Shown here one piece after another: positions 8,165 to 16,305 of a DNA stretch of 64,000 nucleotides. Position 1 is the stretch's first letter, and every line of letters begins with the position of its first letter. The notes beneath the pieces were generated by a model. The model was given only the letters and a program-made list of their open reading frames with translations. It was not told the origin of the DNA and made no database searches. Source of the stretch: Allorhizobium pseudoryzae (GTDB taxonomy: Bacteria > Pseudomonadota > Alphaproteobacteria > Rhizobiales > Rhizobiaceae); contig NZ_CP049241.1 in the NCBI RefSeq assembly GCF_011046245.1, forward strand, positions 3,550,001 through 3,614,000. Reading direction: 5' to 3'. The position numbers were made by a program, and so were the translations under genes.

Positions 8165-8866
8165 ATGCCGGGATTTCCACTGCGCGCCAACCTGCGGACA
8201 TTGATCGTTTCGGGAACCCTTGCAGGTGCACTTTGCCTCCCAGTCGAGGCTTTGGCCTTGTCCGGCAATGTGTCTCCGCCGCCGGAGCGCAGCGACATCC
8301 AGCACACTGCTCCGACCGCGCAGACGCAGTTGCCGCGGCCTGGCAGCCCTTCCGTTTCAGCCGAAGGAACGGTCCCTGCGGCCACCGATGCGGCCCAGCC
8401 GAAGGTCGAGATCCTGCATGATCTTTCCAAGCTACCCGAGCCGGTGAAGGCGATGCGCCAGGCGCTGACCGAGGCGGCAGCCTCCGGCGATGTCGAGCGT
8501 CTGCGTCCGCTGATGGCCTTCGATGACGACGTGATGGAGCAGCTGAAGGCCGATGGCGGCGATCCCGTCGCCTCCTTCAAGAGCCTGTCCGGTGATCCGC
8601 AGGGCCTCGAAATCCTGGCGATCATGCTCGATATCCTGCAGACGGGGGCCGCGCATGTCGGCATCGGCACGCCGGACGAGATGTATGTCTGGCCCTATTT
8701 CGTCGGCAAGCCGATCACTCAGCTCAGCGCGCCGGAGCGGGTGGAGCTTTTGCGGATCATCACCGCCGGCGATCTCGACGTGATGGCGGAAACCAACAAC
8801 TATAATTTCTACCGCATCGGCATCACCGTCGATGGCAAGTGGCGGCTGTTTGCCGGCGGCGACTGA
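8165..8866 (+). CDS. Secreted protein of unknown function
   Basis: A 233-residue protein with a signal peptide (RTLIVSGTLAGALCLPVEALA) followed by a Pro/Thr/Ala-rich linker (about 30-80) and a compact C-terminal domain (about 85-233) with aromatic segments EMYVWPYFVG and NNYNFYRIG. It is probably periplasmic. ATG 8165 is preferred because AAGG lies nine bases upstream; GTG 8159 is the alternative, while the longer frame from 7928 runs inside the preceding gene. I cannot name the family from sequence, although homologues appear to be annotated only as hypothetical. Confidence 0.72.
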   Translation: MPGFPLRANLRTLIVSGTLAGALCLPVEALALSGNVSPPPERSDIQHTAPTAQTQLPRPGSPSVSAEGTVPAATDAAQPKVEILHDLSKLPEPVKAMRQALTEAAASGDVERLRPLMAFDDDVMEQLKADGGDPVASFKSLSGDPQGLEILAIMLDILQTGAAHVGIGTPDEMYVWPYFVGKPITQLSAPERVELLRIITAGDLDVMAETNNYNFYRIGITVDGKWRLFAGGD

Positions 8867-8938
8867 GCCGGCAGATGGCTTGCACCCGGATCGCGCCGGG
8901 CCTATCTCTGGCGTGAAACGACGCGGACCCGAAATCTC

Positions 8939-9784
8939 ATGCCCTCAGCCCATCTTCCCGACCGTAGCCTCATCCATATCGGCGGCGCCGATGCAGGCGA
9001 TTTCCTGCACGGCATCATCACCACGGATGTCGAAGGCCTGCCGGAAAACGAGGCCCGGCCTGGCGCGCTTTTGACGCCGCAGGGCAAGATCCTGTTCGAT
9101 TTCCTGATCTGGCGCACCGCAGAGGGTTTCTTCCTCGAATGCGAGACGAACCAGCGCGAGGCGCTGATCCGCCGGCTCACCCTGTACAAGCTGCGCGCTG
9201 CCGTCTCGCTTGCGGCAGGGGAGACGGGAATGACCGTCAGCTGGGGCGACGCAACCGACTCGACGTCGGGCATTGTCGACGGGGCCTTCCGCAAGGCCGG
9301 TATCCTCCTCACGCGCCAGCCCGTGAACGGTGCGGAAGGCCATGGCGAAGATACCTATGATGCGCTGCGTATCGAGGCGGGGCTTGCCGTCTCCGGTCGC
9401 GATTACGCGCTGCAGGATGCCTTTCCGCATGACGTGCTCTTGGATCTCGATGGCGGGCTTTCCTTCCGCAAGGGCTGCTATATTGGCCAGGAGGTGGTTT
9501 CCCGCATGCAGCACCGCGGGACGGCCCGCCGGCGCGTGGCGCAGGTGACGTCAGATACCGCGCTGCCGGTCTCCGGCACCGAACTCATGGCCGGCGGCAA
9601 GCCGGTCGGTTCGCTCGGCACCGTCTGCGGCGACCGGGCGCTCGCCATCGTGCGCATCGACCGGGTGGGCGATGCGTTGGCTCAGGGCATTCCGGTACTG
9701 GCCGGCGACGTGGCGGTAACGCTTGCCCTACCCGCCTGGACCGGGCTTGCCTTTCCGATCGGTGCCAGCGAGGCCGACGCGTGA
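8939..9784 (+). CDS. ygfZ: YgfZ/GcvT-like folate-binding protein
   Basis: A 281-residue member of the YgfZ/COG0354 family, related to the aminomethyltransferase GcvT. The diagnostic motif KGCYIGQEVVSRMQHRG (about residues 178-194) holds the conserved cysteine. YgfZ proteins bind tetrahydrofolate and help assemble or repair iron-sulfur clusters in enzymes such as MiaB. The last four bases overlap the GTG start of the HD hydrolase gene, which in turn overlaps the phosphatase gene, so the three are translationally coupled. Confidence 0.9.
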   Translation: MPSAHLPDRSLIHIGGADAGDFLHGIITTDVEGLPENEARPGALLTPQGKILFDFLIWRTAEGFFLECETNQREALIRRLTLYKLRAAVSLAAGETGMTVSWGDATDSTSGIVDGAFRKAGILLTRQPVNGAEGHGEDTYDALRIEAGLAVSGRDYALQDAFPHDVLLDLDGGLSFRKGCYIGQEVVSRMQHRGTARRRVAQVTSDTALPVSGTELMAGGKPVGSLGTVCGDRALAIVRIDRVGDALAQGIPVLAGDVAVTLALPAWTGLAFPIGASEADA

Positions 9785-10422
9785 GCACGCCGCCCTCTTC
9801 GCGCGGGTCGGCCCGCGCCTGGCAGCGCATGCTCTCCGGTCGCCGACTCGATCTTCTCGACCCCTCGCCGCTCGACGTGGAGATTTCCGACATCGCGCAT
9901 GGCCTCGCGCGTGTTGCCCGCTGGAACGGCCAGACGCGCGGAGACCACGCGTTCTCGGTCGCCCAGCATTCTCTGGTCGTGGAAGAAGTGTTTCGCCTGA
10001 CGCATCCGGAGGCAAGCGCGACGGAGCGTTGCTTCACCCTGCTGCATGACGCACCGGAATATGTGATCGGCGACATGATCTCGCCCTTCAAGGCGGTGGT
10101 CGGCGGCGGCTACAAGACGGTCGAACATCGGCTGGAAGCGGCCGTCCACCTGCGCTTCGGCCTGCCGGCGCACGCGCCGCGCGATCTGAAGGCACGCATC
10201 AAGAAGGCCGATACGGTGGCCGCCTATTTCGAGGCGACAGAACTGGCCGGGTTTTCGCAGGAGGAAGCGCGAAAGTTCTTCGGCACGCCGCGCGGCATTA
10301 CCCGCGAAATGCTGACGCTGCAACCAATGGCGGCCATCGAAGCCCAGCGGCTGTTTCTCGACCGCTTTCATGCGCTCGACCGCGCCCGCCACGGGGTGAG
10401 CACGCCGATGGACGCACCATGA
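9781..10422 (+). CDS. HD-domain phosphohydrolase (YfbR-like)
   Basis: A 213-residue soluble protein with HD-superfamily metal ligands in order: His in DHAFSVAQHS, His-Asp in LLHDAPEYVIGD, and a later Asp in IKKADTVAAYFE. The arrangement resembles YfbR-type 5'-nucleotidases that dephosphorylate deoxynucleoside monophosphates. The GTG start at 9781 overlaps the ygfZ stop by four bases, and its own stop overlaps the next start by four bases. The exact substrate is not determinable. Confidence 0.87.
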   Translation: MSTPPSSRGSARAWQRMLSGRRLDLLDPSPLDVEISDIAHGLARVARWNGQTRGDHAFSVAQHSLVVEEVFRLTHPEASATERCFTLLHDAPEYVIGDMISPFKAVVGGGYKTVEHRLEAAVHLRFGLPAHAPRDLKARIKKADTVAAYFEATELAGFSQEEARKFFGTPRGITREMLTLQPMAAIEAQRLFLDRFHALDRARHGVSTPMDAP

Positions 10423-10937
10423 GCGCGATTGTCGTCTGCCCGCTCGAGAGCATTGCGGAACTCGCCGTGCGCCACGGGGCATCCGAAATGGTGAGCCTCA
10501 TCGCCAAGGGCCAGGATTTCCATCGCCCCGGCGTGATCCGCGCCGACCGGCACCTGAAGCTTGCGATGAACGACATCGCCTTTGCCGGGACCGGCGATCT
10601 CATCGCGCCGAGCGAGGATCACGTCGGTCAGCTGATCGATTTCGTCAAGACCTGGGACCAGGCGGCACCGCTGATCATCCATTGCTGGATGGGTGTCTCC
10701 CGCTCGCCGGCGGCAGCGGTGATCGCGGCGCTGGCGCTGCATCCGGATCAGGACGAGATGGCGCTCGCGACCCGCCTGCGACAGGTGGCACCGCACGCGA
10801 CGCCGAATGCCCGCCTGATCGAATTCGGTGACCGGGCGCTTGGCCGGCAGGGCCGGTTGATGTCGGCGATCAAGGCGATCGGCCGAGGTGCCGAGGCCGA
10901 TGGCCGGGCGAGCTTTGTGCTGCCGATTACGGGGTGA
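10419..10937 (+). CDS. Tyrosine/dual-specificity phosphatase-like protein
   Basis: A 172-residue protein with the cysteine phosphatase P-loop C-x5-R as HCWMGVSRSP (Cys about residue 88), and an upstream acidic segment that may supply the general acid. It resembles the rhizobial 'tyrosine phosphatase family protein' set. It might act on phosphotyrosine, phosphoinositide-like or nucleotide substrates. It is the third gene of the ygfZ-HD-phosphatase unit, overlapping the HD gene through ATGA at 10419-10422. It ends four bases before the stop of the convergent DUF2000 gene. Confidence 0.85.
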   Translation: MSAIVVCPLESIAELAVRHGASEMVSLIAKGQDFHRPGVIRADRHLKLAMNDIAFAGTGDLIAPSEDHVGQLIDFVKTWDQAAPLIIHCWMGVSRSPAAAVIAALALHPDQDEMALATRLRQVAPHATPNARLIEFGDRALGRQGRLMSAIKAIGRGAEADGRASFVLPITG

Positions 10938-10941
10938 TACC

Positions 10942-11349
10942 TTATGGGTGCATACTCGCCCCTTTGGTGATCTTGTCCACGACCTTGCGCTCGGCACGCA
11001 GTGCGAGCCCCACCAGCTTTGCTTCATCCAGCGCAAATTGTGCGAACACCGCGCGATTGGCAGCGTCATGGCCCGTGGTAAACATTTCCTCAATATAGGC
11101 CGAGGTCATCACACCTCGCTCAAAGGCGCGTCGCTGAATCGCTCTCAATGTCGCCAGATCGGCGGCCAGCACGACCATTGGCTGGACGCTCATCGGATTG
11201 TAGACACGTCCTTCTACATCCCGATATGCTTCCCCAATGATTTCCGGTGCCTGCGCGATAACACCGCTGGTTAGAAAAGCCGTAACGTTCAGCTTCTGCC
11301 AGGCCGCGAGATCCTCTCGGACGACAATTGCAATCTTGGTATCGAACAT
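10942..11349 (-). CDS. DUF2000 family protein
   Basis: A 135-residue protein resembling the DUF2000 family: an N-terminal KIAIVVREDLAAWQKLNVTAF strand-helix, then GVMTSAYIEEMFTTGHDAANR and a conserved basic end. DUF2000 proteins have a peptidyl-tRNA hydrolase-like fold but no assigned activity. I chose the ATG at 11347-11349, which has GGAG nine bases upstream on this strand, rather than the first Met five codons earlier. It is divergent from the AraC-type regulator, whose possible ATG at 11348 overlaps this start codon. The regulator is a plausible controller of this gene. Confidence 0.83.
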   Translation of the reverse strand: MFDTKIAIVVREDLAAWQKLNVTAFLTSGVIAQAPEIIGEAYRDVEGRVYNPMSVQPMVVLAADLATLRAIQRRAFERGVMTSAYIEEMFTTGHDAANRAVFAQFALDEAKLVGLALRAERKVVDKITKGASMHP

Positions 11350-12277
11350 GGTGCAAAACTCCATTCAGGGCATCGAGAGACAGGACCTCCTAGGGCCTGA
11401 CCTGCGCAAGGGTCTTGAACGTTTGTGCAAGCCGGCGGCCGGAGTCATTGCCTCCGACGACCGCATGCGCTTCTCCATGCCCTTCGATGGCCTGGAGCGG
11501 CTGGAAGCCCGTTTTCGCGGCAATGGGTTTTCGCCGCACCGGCACGACACCTATGCACTGGGGCTGACCCTGCAGGGTGTGCAGACCTTTCATTATCGCG
11601 GCGCCTCCCGCTTCAGCGAGCCGGGGCGCATCATTATCCTGCACCCGGATGAGCTGCATGATGGTGCCGCCGGTACGGAGGACGGGCTGATCTACCGCAT
11701 GGTCTACATCCCGCCAGCCCTGATTTCCGCCGCCGGCGACTATCGCACCAGCCTTCCCTTCGTGCCCGATCCGGTGCTTTCCGATCCGTTCCTGTGGTCA
11801 GCTCTGGCGGAGATTCTTGCCGATATCGATGACACGCCCACCGACCTTCTGGTCAACGACGCCGTGACCCGGATTGCCGGTGCCTTACGCCACTGGGCGG
11901 GTGCGCCGGAGTTGAGGATCAAGGCCGTCGCTCAACGCGCCATCCGCGAAGCCTGTGATTTCATGGATACCCATTGCACGGAGGTGCTGCGCCTGGAGGA
12001 CCTGGAAAAGGTCAGCGGTCTCGACCGTTACGAGTTCTCGCGGCAGTTCCGCAGACTGATGGGAACAAGCCCGCACCGCTATCTGGTGATGCGCAAGCTC
12101 GATCGTGCCAAGCGCGCCATCCTCTCCGGCAGCGGATTGGCGGATGCCGCAGCTTTCGCGGGCTTTGCCGATCAGGCGCATTTCACCCGCCATTTCCGCA
12201 AGGCCTTCGGCATTACCCCAGGCCACTTCTCCGGTGCGCGTCAGAAAGTTCAGCTGAGCGAAACGGATGTCTCTTGA
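11348..12277 (+). CDS. AraC-family transcriptional regulator
   Basis: A 309-residue regulator with an N-terminal cupin-like sensor (FSPHRHDTYALGLTLQGVQ and FSEPGRIIILHPDELHDG) and a C-terminal double helix-turn-helix (about residues 205-300) including VSGLDRYEFSRQFRRLMG and AFGITPGHFSG. The start is uncertain. ATG 11348 keeps a coding-looking N-terminal extension but leaves no space from the divergent DUF2000 gene. ATG 11465 would leave a 115-base shared promoter region, but neither has a strong ribosome-binding site. The ligand is unknown; it probably controls the neighbouring DUF2000 gene. Confidence 0.87.
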   Translation: MVQNSIQGIERQDLLGPDLRKGLERLCKPAAGVIASDDRMRFSMPFDGLERLEARFRGNGFSPHRHDTYALGLTLQGVQTFHYRGASRFSEPGRIIILHPDELHDGAAGTEDGLIYRMVYIPPALISAAGDYRTSLPFVPDPVLSDPFLWSALAEILADIDDTPTDLLVNDAVTRIAGALRHWAGAPELRIKAVAQRAIREACDFMDTHCTEVLRLEDLEKVSGLDRYEFSRQFRRLMGTSPHRYLVMRKLDRAKRAILSGSGLADAAAFAGFADQAHFTRHFRKAFGITPGHFSGARQKVQLSETDVS

Positions 12278-12335
12278 CCGCCTCTCTCCCCGCGCCAGTT
12301 AGGCCTCCTGAAGAACAAGAAGGAGCCCTGCCCGC

Positions 12336-13217
12336 ATGGAAGATCAGGCATCGGAATTCGTGGTTGCAACCCAGGCCGCCCTTGCGCAACTGACGGCGCT
12401 GGCCGTGCAGTATTCGTTCTCGATCCTCGGGGCGATCGTGCTGCTCGCCATCGGCTGGTTCGCCTCGGGGCTCCTCAGCCGCTGGGCGAAACAGGGGCTT
12501 TCGCGCATTCACGGCATCGATGCGACGCTGGCGCAGTTCTTCTCCAATACGATCCGTTATGCGGTTCTCGTCATCGTGCTCGTCATGGTGCTTGGCCAGT
12601 TCGGCGTGCAGACGGCATCGATCCTCGCAGCGCTTGGCGCGATCGGTCTTGCCATCGGGCTTGCGCTGCAGGGCACGCTGCAGAACATCGCAGCCGGCAT
12701 CATGCTGCTCGTGCTCAGGCCCTTCCGGGTCGGCGAATATATCGATACCGGCAGCGTCAACGGCATCGTGCAGGATATCGGCCTGTTTGCCACCGAGCTG
12801 AAGACCTATGACGGGCTTTACCGCCTGGCGCCGAATTCGCTGCTCTGGAACGTGCCGGTGACGAATTACAGCCGGCTCTCCACCCGCATGCATGATTTCA
12901 AGGTGGGCATTGCCTATGAGGACGATATCGAAAAGGCGATCGCGATCCTGCTGGAGCTTGCCAATAAGGATGAGCGCGTGCTGCAGGACCCGGCGCCCGC
13001 CGCCTTCGTCATGGACCTCGGCGACAATGCGGTGATCCTTGCCCTGCGCTACTGGGCCAACAGCAGCGTCTGGTGGATGACGTCACGCGACATGACCAAG
13101 CGCACCAAGGAAGCGTTTGATGCGGCGGGGATCTCCATCCCGTTTCCGCAGGTCACCTATCACAACGGCGATGCCAAGACAGCGCCGGACGACAAGCCGC
13201 CGCTGCATCTGGTGTGA
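12336..13217 (+). CDS. MscS-type mechanosensitive channel
   Basis: A 293-residue small-conductance mechanosensitive channel of the inner membrane. Three hydrophobic helices occupy about residues 22-45, 68-90 and 95-130; the third contains the Gly/Ala-rich pore helix GAIGLAIGLALQGTLQNIAAG. The conserved RPFRVGEYID and a cytoplasmic beta/alpha domain follow. It opens under membrane tension to release solutes on hypo-osmotic shock. AGGAG lies just before the ATG. The gene stands alone between araC and the convergent ABC importer. Confidence 0.93.
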   Translation: MEDQASEFVVATQAALAQLTALAVQYSFSILGAIVLLAIGWFASGLLSRWAKQGLSRIHGIDATLAQFFSNTIRYAVLVIVLVMVLGQFGVQTASILAALGAIGLAIGLALQGTLQNIAAGIMLLVLRPFRVGEYIDTGSVNGIVQDIGLFATELKTYDGLYRLAPNSLLWNVPVTNYSRLSTRMHDFKVGIAYEDDIEKAIAILLELANKDERVLQDPAPAAFVMDLGDNAVILALRYWANSSVWWMTSRDMTKRTKEAFDAAGISIPFPQVTYHNGDAKTAPDDKPPLHLV

Positions 13218-13241
13218 CGGGGCACGCCCCCGTTCCCGACC

Positions 13242-14060
13242 TTACTGCGCCATCGTCGAGCGGTGCGCCCAGCCGGTCATGCGCCTTTCAAGCCAGGCCA
13301 TCAGCGCGTACATCACGATGCCCTCGATCGCCAGCATCAGCAGGCCGGCAAAGACCAGCGGCACGTTGAACTGGCTTTGCGCCGAACTCATCATGTTGCC
13401 GAGACCGTAATTGGAGGCAACGGTTTCCGAGACGACCGAGCCGACGAAGGCGAGCGTGATGGCAATCTTCAGCGAACCGAAGAAATAGGGCATCGAGCGC
13501 GGAATGCCGACCTTCAGCATGATGTCCATCTTCTTCGCGCCGAGCGCGCGCAGGACATCTTCGGTTTCCGGCTCGATCGTCGCAAGCCCGGTCGCGACGT
13601 TGACGACGATCGGGAAGAAGGAGATGAGGAAGGCCGTCAGCACCGCCGGCACCGTGCCGATGCCGAACCAGATGACGAGGATCGGCACCAGCGCCACCTT
13701 GGGGATGGCATTAAAGCCGATCATCAGCGGATAGAGCCCGGCATAGATGGTTTTCGACCAGCCGATGAAGAGGCCGATCGCCAGCCCCGCCACCACCGCA
13801 ATCGCAAAGCCCATGGTGGTGGTGTAGAGCGTCTGCAGCGAGTTCTTCCAGATCGGCGACCAGTATTTGGCAATCGCGGCAAACACATCCGTTGGCGCCG
13901 GCAGGATGGTCGGCGGCATGTCGAGCGCGATCACCAGCAGTTCCCAGAGCACGAAGAGCGCGATCGTATAAAGCCAGGGTGCGGCCTTCACCCAGTTGAT
14001 GCGGCCCATCAGCGGTTTGGCGGGTGCCGCCGGTGTTGCAGTCTCGGTCAGCGCGCTCAT
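13242..14060 (-). CDS. NitT/TauT-type ABC transporter permease
   Basis: A 272-residue binding-protein-dependent permease with about six membrane helices and the cytoplasmic EAA-like loop LGAKKMDIMLKVGIPRSMP, which docks the ATPase. It belongs to the SsuC/TauC/NitT-like group that imports small organic or sulfonate/nitrate-like solutes. Its ATG overlaps the stop of the ATPase gene by four bases (14057-14060). It is the last gene of the substrate-binding protein/ATPase/permease operon. Confidence 0.92.
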   Translation of the reverse strand: MSALTETATPAAPAKPLMGRINWVKAAPWLYTIALFVLWELLVIALDMPPTILPAPTDVFAAIAKYWSPIWKNSLQTLYTTTMGFAIAVVAGLAIGLFIGWSKTIYAGLYPLMIGFNAIPKVALVPILVIWFGIGTVPAVLTAFLISFFPIVVNVATGLATIEPETEDVLRALGAKKMDIMLKVGIPRSMPYFFGSLKIAITLAFVGSVVSETVASNYGLGNMMSSAQSQFNVPLVFAGLLMLAIEGIVMYALMAWLERRMTGWAHRSTMAQ

Positions 14061-14845
14061 GCCACCACCCTCGCCTTGGCGATTTCCCCGTGCAACTCGT
14101 GCACCATGTCGTTGAATGCCGATTGATACATCACTTCCAGGTCACGCGGCCTCTCGAAGGGCACGTGGTGTTCCTTCAGGATCCGGCCTGGACGGGCGCT
14201 CATGACGAAGATCTTGTCGGCCAGGAACACCGCCTCGCGCAGGTCATGCGTGACGAGGATGATCGTCACGCCTTGGGCGGCGTGCAGGTCGCGGATGACG
14301 CACCACAATTCCTCGCGGGTAAACGCATCGAGCGCGCCGAACGGCTCGTCGAGCATCAGAAGCTCCGGCTCGTGGATCAGCGCGCGACAGAGATTGGCGC
14401 GCTGCTGCATGCCGCCGGAAAGCTGCCAGGGGAATTTCGAGCCGAACCCCTTGAGGCCGACGATCTCCAGCAGGTTTTCCGCCTTCTCCACATATTCTCG
14501 CTTGTTCGCGCGCAGGCGATGCCGGTGTTTCTCGACGATTTCGAGCGGCAGGAGAATGTTGTCCAGCGTCGTGCGCCAGGGCAGCATGGTAGGGTTCTGG
14601 AAGGCCATGCCGACGATGGAAACCGGTTTGGTCACCTGCTCGCCGGCCACGATCACGACACCCGTCTGCGGAATGTGCAGGCCGGTGACCAGCTTCATCA
14701 GCGTGGACTTGCCACATCCGGACGGGCCGACGACCGCGGCAAACTCGCCCTTGTCGACCCGCATGGTGAGGCCGGCGACAGCAAGCGTGCCCGCGGCACC
14801 GCCATAGCGCATGTCGACATTATCGATGGAAACGAGGTGGGACAT
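14057..14845 (-). CDS. NitT/TauT-type ABC transporter ATP-binding protein
   Basis: A 262-residue ATPase with Walker A GPSGCGKST, Q-loop FQNPTMLPWR, signature LSGGMQQRANLCRAL, Walker B LLMLDEPFGALD and switch His (LVTHDLREA). The start at 14845 (MSHLVSIDNV) has GGAGAA immediately upstream; the 35 extra residues of the longer frame read through the repeat element and are rejected. It powers import by the adjoining permease. A RIME-like double palindrome lies between this gene and the upstream binding-protein gene. Confidence 0.94.
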   Translation of the reverse strand: MSHLVSIDNVDMRYGGAAGTLAVAGLTMRVDKGEFAAVVGPSGCGKSTLMKLVTGLHIPQTGVVIVAGEQVTKPVSIVGMAFQNPTMLPWRTTLDNILLPLEIVEKHRHRLRANKREYVEKAENLLEIVGLKGFGSKFPWQLSGGMQQRANLCRALIHEPELLMLDEPFGALDAFTREELWCVIRDLHAAQGVTIILVTHDLREAVFLADKIFVMSARPGRILKEHHVPFERPRDLEVMYQSAFNDMVHELHGEIAKARVVA

Positions 14846-14880
14846 CGGTTCTCCGTCCGTGATCACGCGTGGGGGCTTTC

Positions 14881-15015
14881 GCCCCTCATCCGGCTGCCGC
14901 CACCTTCTCCCCGCAAGCGGGGAGAAGGGTATGCCGCGTCGTCTGCGCACCTCTCGACCAATCGCGAGGCACGTCCCCTCTCCCCGCCAGCGGGGAGAGG
15001 GTTAGGGTGAGGGGC
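14881..15015. repeat. RIME-like intergenic double-palindrome element
   Basis: About 135 bases bounded by an inverted CCCCTCA ... TGAGGGG. Inside are two perfect 12-bp-stem palindromes: 14903-14928 (CCTTCTCCCCGC / GCGGGGAGAAGG, two-base loop) and 14976-15001 (CCCTCTCCCCGC / GCGGGGAGAGGG, two-base loop). The two palindromes are near copies of each other. This is the form of the rhizobial intergenic mosaic element RIME1. It lies inside the ABC operon between binding-protein and ATPase genes, where its RNA would fold into very strong hairpins. Confidence 0.8.
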
Positions 15016-15023
15016 AGAGCCAA

Positions 15024-16055
15024 TTACGGCAGCATGCGCTCCGCCTTCGGCGGCAGGTAGCTTCCGTCGAACACCTGATCGGCCTTCACAGCGCCCTTCA
15101 GGCCCATGGAGATCTTCAGCGTGTCGATGGAGGCGCCGAGGCGGGTCATATCGACGCCGCCGAAGCCGTTTTCGACGACGTAGGGCGTCTTGATGTTCAT
15201 GGCATTCGCCATCTTCAGGCGCTCGAGCTCGATCGCACTGTCCAGCGTTTCGTTGCGCTTCAGAACGGCGGCGGCCCCCTCCTCGGGCTTGGCGACCGCA
15301 TCGGCAAAGCCCTTGGCCAGCGCCTTGACAAAGCCCTTGACCGCGGCCGGGTTCTTCTCGGCGAAATCCGTGTTCACCAGCACGGCATTGCCATAGAGGT
15401 TCAGGCCATGCTCGGCCATCAGGATGGTGGCGATGTCCTCGTCCTTGATGCCCTGCTTCTTGAGGTTCAGGATGACCGAGAAGGCAAAGCCGAAGACGGC
15501 ATCGACATCGCCCTTGGCGAGCATGGGTTCACGCACCGGAAAGCCGATGCTCTCGATCTTGATCTTGCTGTCGTCGATCTTCGCGACCTGCTTGAACGCC
15601 TTCCACTGGGCAAAGGCGCCATCCGGCGGCGGCGCGCCGAGCTTCTTGCCTTCCAGCGACTTCGGATCGGTGGTGATGCCGAGCGACTTGCGGCCGACGA
15701 CTGCGAAGGTCGGGCGCTCATAGACCATCATCACGGCCTTGACCTTCTGGCTCGGGTCCTCGTCGAGGAACTTGATGAGCGAGTTGATGTCACCAAAGCC
15801 CATCTGGTAGGCGCCGGTCGCGACCCGCGGAATGGCTTCGACCGATCCGTTGCCGGTATCGATCGTCACATCCAGGCCCTCGGCCTTGAAGTAACCCTTG
15901 TCGAGCGCCAGAAGGAATCCGGCGGCCGGGCCCTCGAACTTCCAGTCGAGCGTGAACTTCACAGCCGTATCGGCAAAGGCAGGCGCAGCAAAACCGGTGG
16001 CGAGCGCCAGCGCGGCGACGGCCGGAAGCTTGGCGAAGAGGCGACGTGTCAACAT
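15024..16055 (-). CDS. NMT1-like ABC transporter substrate-binding protein
   Basis: A 343-residue periplasmic binding protein with a signal peptide (LFAKLPAVAALALATGFAAPAFA) and an NMT1/THI5-like fold: FTLDWKFEGPAAGFLLALDKG at the mature N-terminus, then GYFKAEGLDV and the GDINSLIKFL region. Such proteins deliver pyrimidine precursors, riboflavin, sulfonates or related small molecules to a NitT/TauT-type permease; the ligand cannot be read from sequence. The start at 16055 leaves a proper signal peptide, and the longer frame is rejected. It is the first gene of the operon, with a 250-base divergent control region upstream. Confidence 0.91.
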   Translation of the reverse strand: MLTRRLFAKLPAVAALALATGFAAPAFADTAVKFTLDWKFEGPAAGFLLALDKGYFKAEGLDVTIDTGNGSVEAIPRVATGAYQMGFGDINSLIKFLDEDPSQKVKAVMMVYERPTFAVVGRKSLGITTDPKSLEGKKLGAPPPDGAFAQWKAFKQVAKIDDSKIKIESIGFPVREPMLAKGDVDAVFGFAFSVILNLKKQGIKDEDIATILMAEHGLNLYGNAVLVNTDFAEKNPAAVKGFVKALAKGFADAVAKPEEGAAAVLKRNETLDSAIELERLKMANAMNIKTPYVVENGFGGVDMTRLGASIDTLKISMGLKGAVKADQVFDGSYLPPKAERMLP

Positions 16056-16209
16056 GTCTTCTGTTTCCCCCTGGATATTCTTGAGACAGCCCATCAAAGA
16101 CAATCTTGCAGGGCGACGCAAGCCATTTTTGCACAGAATATAGTCAAATACCTTTGAAGGCCTACAGATTAGGCGATTGCCTGACAGAGTATCACGCGCT
16201 GCACGAAGT

Positions 16210-16225
16210 TTGACCAAGTGGTCAA
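16210..16225. promoter_or_regulatory. Perfect palindrome TTGACCA-AG-TGGTCAA, candidate operator
   Basis: A perfect 7-bp inverted repeat with a two-base centre in the 250-base region between the divergent substrate-binding protein and DUF2339 genes. It is about 155 bases upstream of the binding-protein start and 81 bases upstream of the DUF2339 start. Size and symmetry fit a dimeric repressor such as a TetR- or GntR-type protein; the regulator is not identifiable. Confidence 0.45.
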
Positions 16226-16305
16226 GGTGAGCCGGCACGGGCACTCTTTTCATTTTTGGGAAACAGCCGATATAACGCCACCCATTCTCACCCGCGGGGT
16301 CCGCC

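Noticed and set aside
14881..15015. Possible CRISPR-like repeat
   Set aside because: Only two palindromes with different spacers and a RIME-like bounded structure; no regular repeat-spacer pattern and no cas genes nearby.
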